A DNA stretch of 7,217 nucleotides from CBDULX01 sp965368175 (GTDB lineage Bacteria; Pseudomonadota; Gammaproteobacteria; SZUA-229): assembly GCA_965368175.1 (NCBI GenBank), contig CBDULX010000158.1:1-7217 (forward strand), read 5' to 3'. Position numbers and translations under genes: made by a program. Under the pieces are notes generated by a model. The model made no database searches. It worked only from the letters and a program-made list of their open reading frames with translations, and was not told the origin of the DNA. Positions 4,970-7,217 of the stretch are shown here, in pieces. The first letter of the stretch is position 1, and the number at the start of each line of letters is the position of its first letter.

Positions 4970-5836
4970 TTACTCGATATTCTGTACCTGTTCACGCATC
5001 TGTTCTATCAGCACTTTCAATTCAACCGAGGCCTGAGTCGTGGTGATATCCACCGACTTGGATCCTAAGGTATTCGCTTCGCGGTTGAGTTCCTGCATGA
5101 TGAAATCCAGCCGACGGCCGATGGGCTCATCCCGCTTGAATATATCCACCAGCTCCTGGAAGTGGCTGTCCAGTCTATCCAGTTCTTCATCTACATCCAT
5201 TTTCTGGGTGAGGTATACCAGTTCCTGTTCGAAACGGTCCATATTGGGTTCGGCTTTGAGTTCCGCCAGTCGTGCAAGAATTTTTTCCCGCTGAGCCTGA
5301 ATAATCTGTGGCCGCCGAATGCGTTCTTTGGCCACTATTTCCACCAGCGCCTGTCTGCGTTGCAACACCATCGATTCCATGCGCTGGCCTTCGCTTTCTC
5401 TAACCTTAACCAGTTCTATCAGGGTTTTTTCCAGTAAATCCATGGCCGCCTGTAACACCGGCTTAAGGTCATGTTCCGGCTCTTCCACCACGCCTGGCCA
5501 GCGCAATACATCCATCAGATTCAAATCGCTGGGCTGATGCAATTTTTTGTTCACAACCTGACAACCTTTGACCAGGGCACTAACCAGCTCTTCATTCACT
5601 ACGATTCCAGAATCCAGACTGGCATTGGCCTTGTAACGCAGAGCCACTTCAACCTTGCCTCGATTCAGATATCTGGCTACGGCTTCCCGCACCTGCATCT
5701 CCAGACTGCGCAGTTCTTCGGGGATTTTGACGAACACATCAAGATAACGGTGGTTGACCGATCGTATTTCCCACACAAGGGCGCCCCACGCCTGTTCATC
5801 GGATTGTCGTGCAAATGCGGTCATGCTTCGGGTCAT
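4970..5836 (-). CDS. yicC: YicC family protein, putative endoribonuclease
   Basis: YicC-family proteins are cytoplasmic; E. coli and Bacillus subtilis members have been reported to have endoribonuclease activity. The 288-residue length equals the family norm (E. coli 287). The YicC N-terminal region is shown by SMTAFAR (4-10) and EIRSVNHRYLDV (23-34). The C-terminal region is shown by DVDEELDRLDSH (214-225), GRRLDFIMQELNREANTLGS (240-259) and the ending LKVLIEQMREQVQNIE. Much of the middle (about 130-235) is helical and charged, as expected. The start is the first Met because the family begins M-x-x-SMTA; the ribosome site is weak. It diverges from rph, the same neighbourhood as in E. coli, consistent with a shared role in RNA turnover. 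It converges with the FKBP gene. Confidence 0.93.
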   Translation of the reverse strand: MTRSMTAFARQSDEQAWGALVWEIRSVNHRYLDVFVKIPEELRSLEMQVREAVARYLNRGKVEVALRYKANASLDSGIVVNEELVSALVKGCQVVNKKLHQPSDLNLMDVLRWPGVVEEPEHDLKPVLQAAMDLLEKTLIELVKVRESEGQRMESMVLQRRQALVEIVAKERIRRPQIIQAQREKILARLAELKAEPNMDRFEQELVYLTQKMDVDEELDRLDSHFQELVDIFKRDEPIGRRLDFIMQELNREANTLGSKSVDITTTQASVELKVLIEQMREQVQNIE

Positions 5837-5863
5837 AAAATTATTCTCATTAGTGTTTTTTTC

Positions 5864-5872
5864 ATTCTAGCA
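5864..5872 (-). promoter_or_regulatory. Candidate extended -10 promoter of yicC
   Basis: The minus strand shows TGCTAGAAT (5872-5864), an extended -10 element (TG, one base, TAGAAT). No good -35 is seen, which extended -10 promoters can tolerate. The start would lie about 20 bases before the yicC ATG. Confidence 0.4.
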
Positions 5873-5892
5873 CGCATAACACCAATGCCCGC

Positions 5893-5921
5893 TACACCCA
5901 TACCCATGACATGCGTATAAT
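5893..5921 (+). promoter_or_regulatory. Candidate promoter of rph-rdgB
   Basis: A perfect TATAAT (5916-5921) lies 29 bases before the rph ATG. The best -35 at 17 bp spacing is a poor TACACC (5893-5898). The -10 is convincing, the -35 is not. Confidence 0.5.
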
Positions 5922-5950
5922 CCACGGTTCAGATCAAATGAGGACAGTTT

Positions 5951-6667
5951 ATGAGACCCAGCGGCCGCACAGCAGATGAAATGCGAAAAGTCACTATCAC
6001 CCGTAATTACACCATGCATGCTGAAGGCTCCGTACTGATTGAGTTTGGCAACACCCGGGTATTGTGCACCGCGACTGTTGAAAACAAGGTTCCTCGCTGG
6101 ATGCGTAGCAAGAACCAGGGCTGGGTAACCGCTGAATATGGCATGCTTCCCCGATCCACTGGCAGTCGAACCAATCGTGAAGCTTCATACGGTAAGCAGG
6201 GCGGCCGTACCCTGGAAATACAGCGACTGATTGGTCGATCCTTACGCGCAGCCGTCAACCTGGAAGCGCTCGGTGAAAACACCATCACTCTGGACTGTGA
6301 TGTCATCCAGGCCGATGGCGGCACTCGCACCGCATCCATCACCGGTGCCTATGTCGCTCTGGCCGATGCTATACAGCATATGCTGGATAAAAAAATGATT
6401 AAAAAAAACCCCCTGCATGGCAAGGTTGCCTCGATTTCAGTGGGCATATATCAGGGCACTCCAGTACTCGACCTGGATTATGCCGAAGATTCTAATGCCG
6501 AAACCGACATGAACGTGGTAATGAACGACGCCGAAGCCTTCATCGAAGTACAGGGCACTGCCGAAGGCCACGCCTTTCGCATGGATGAACTCAATGCCAT
6601 GCTGGAACTGGCAAAAAAAGGCATTAACGAATTATTTGCTGCACAGGATGAGGTAATCCCGTCATGA
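5951..6667 (+). CDS. rph: Ribonuclease PH
   Basis: RNase PH is a phosphate-dependent 3'-5' exoribonuclease that trims the 3' ends of tRNA precursors and other stable RNAs; it works as a hexameric ring in the cytoplasm. The product has 238 residues, full length for the family. It opens MRPSGRTADEMRKVTITRNY and keeps the key motifs: EYGMLPRST (62-70), GGRTLEIQRLIGRSLRA (84-100) with the phosphate-binding Arg86, QADGGTRTASI (120-130) and DYAEDSNAETDMNVV (176-190), whose Asp180 and Asp186 correspond to the metal-site aspartates. The frame is intact, unlike the frameshifted rph of E. coli K-12. GAGGA (5940-5944) sits six bases before the ATG. The stop overlaps the start of rdgB as ATGA, implying coupled translation. 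Confidence 0.97.
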   Translation: MRPSGRTADEMRKVTITRNYTMHAEGSVLIEFGNTRVLCTATVENKVPRWMRSKNQGWVTAEYGMLPRSTGSRTNREASYGKQGGRTLEIQRLIGRSLRAAVNLEALGENTITLDCDVIQADGGTRTASITGAYVALADAIQHMLDKKMIKKNPLHGKVASISVGIYQGTPVLDLDYAEDSNAETDMNVVMNDAEAFIEVQGTAEGHAFRMDELNAMLELAKKGINELFAAQDEVIPS

Positions 6668-7217
6668 AAAAAATAGTTCTGGCCAGTAGTAACGCTGGCA
6701 AGGTTCGTGAAATCAACAAACTGTTGTCCACCTACGATATAGAAGTGATCCCACAAACCGAATTCGATATTCCAGATGCTATAGAAGATGGCTTGAGTTT
6801 TGTGGAAAATGCCATCATTAAAGCACGACACGCGGCCAAACTGAGTGGCCTACCGTCTATTTCCGATGATTCCGGAATCGAAGTGGATGCACTCAACCAT
6901 CGCCCCGGCATTTACTCAGCCCGTTACTCCGGTGAGGGCGCCAATGCTGAGAAAAATAACCAGAAAATGCTCGAAGAATTAAAAAACATTGCCGAAACAG
7001 ATCGAACTGCCCGCTACCAGTGTGTGATGGTGTTCATGCGCGATGGAGATGACCCCTGCCCACTGATTGCCCACGGTTCACTGGAAGGACGAATCATGGA
7101 AGCGCCTCAGGGTGAGGGTGGTTTCGGTTACGACCCGATTTTCTGGTTGCCGGAACAGAACTGCGCCGCCGCCGATCTGAGCCTGGAAGACAAAAACAAA
7201 ATTAGCCACAGGGCTAA
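6664..7217 (+). CDS. rdgB: dITP/XTP pyrophosphatase RdgB (3' end cut by window edge)
   Basis: RdgB (HAM1 family) hydrolyses non-canonical purine nucleoside triphosphates such as dITP, ITP and XTP to monophosphates, keeping them out of DNA and RNA. The first 184 residues are visible; the family has about 197-200, so only the end is missing. Motifs are LASSNAGK (6-13, substrate-binding loop), FVENAIIKA (46-54), SDDSGIEVDAL (67-77) with the catalytic Asp69, GIYSARYSG (82-90), GGFGYDPIF (152-160) and SHRA at the edge (181-184). The ATG overlaps the rph TGA by four bases. Pairing with rph in one operon is common in proteobacteria. The gene lacks a stop codon here only because the window ends. Confidence 0.96.
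   Translation, partial: MKKIVLASSNAGKVREINKLLSTYDIEVIPQTEFDIPDAIEDGLSFVENAIIKARHAAKLSGLPSISDDSGIEVDALNHRPGIYSARYSGEGANAEKNNQKMLEELKNIAETDRTARYQCVMVFMRDGDDPCPLIAHGSLEGRIMEAPQGEGGFGYDPIFWLPEQNCAAADLSLEDKNKISHRA

Noticed and set aside
6478..6831. 117-residue minus-strand open frame across the rph-rdgB junction
   Set aside because: It overlaps two certain genes on the other strand and resembles no family.

Overview
This 7.2 kb window looks like ordinary chromosomal DNA from a gammaproteobacterium. Base composition is mixed (by eye close to half G+C), coding is dense, and every conserved gene has the size and motifs of its gammaproteobacterial family. The neighbourhood yicC / rph-rdgB supports this. 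I cannot name the genus.

Layout: (1) Positions 1-1176 hold molybdenum cofactor genes. moaC runs leftward and is cut by the window edge. moaD and moaE run rightward, diverging from moaC across 57 bp. Together they make molybdopterin from GTP-derived precursors. (2) Positions 1177-2714 are an accessory patch between moaE and a DegQ-type protease gene. It holds a leftward lipoprotein gene of the DUF4382 type with its own terminator, a 3'-terminal fragment of degQ (about 120 bp, 90 bp of it identical to the intact gene, offset exactly 1440 bp), and two palindromic repeats built from 9-base words. The simplest reading is a 1.44 kb segment gained at the 3' end of degQ that left a second copy of the degQ tail on its far side. 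(3) Positions 2715-4897 are an envelope protein-quality module: a leftward DegQ-type periplasmic protease and a rightward FkpA/Mip-type prolyl isomerase. They diverge from a 131 bp region in which candidate promoters for the two genes overlap head-on. (4) Positions 4898-4969 are a long hairpin made of 7-base words between two convergent genes, probably a two-way terminator. (5) Positions 4970-7217 carry yicC (leftward, RNase-family protein) diverging from rph (RNase PH) and rdgB (dITP/XTP pyrophosphatase). The latter two overlap by ATGA, and rdgB is cut by the right edge.

Functionally the window mixes cofactor synthesis, periplasmic folding and proteolysis, RNA turnover and nucleotide-pool cleaning. 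I see no transposase, integrase, phage gene, CRISPR array, tRNA or rRNA. The best candidate for something undescribed is the degQ-tail-duplicating insertion that carries the lipoprotein gene. The repeat palindromes and the overlapping degQ/fkpA promoters come next.
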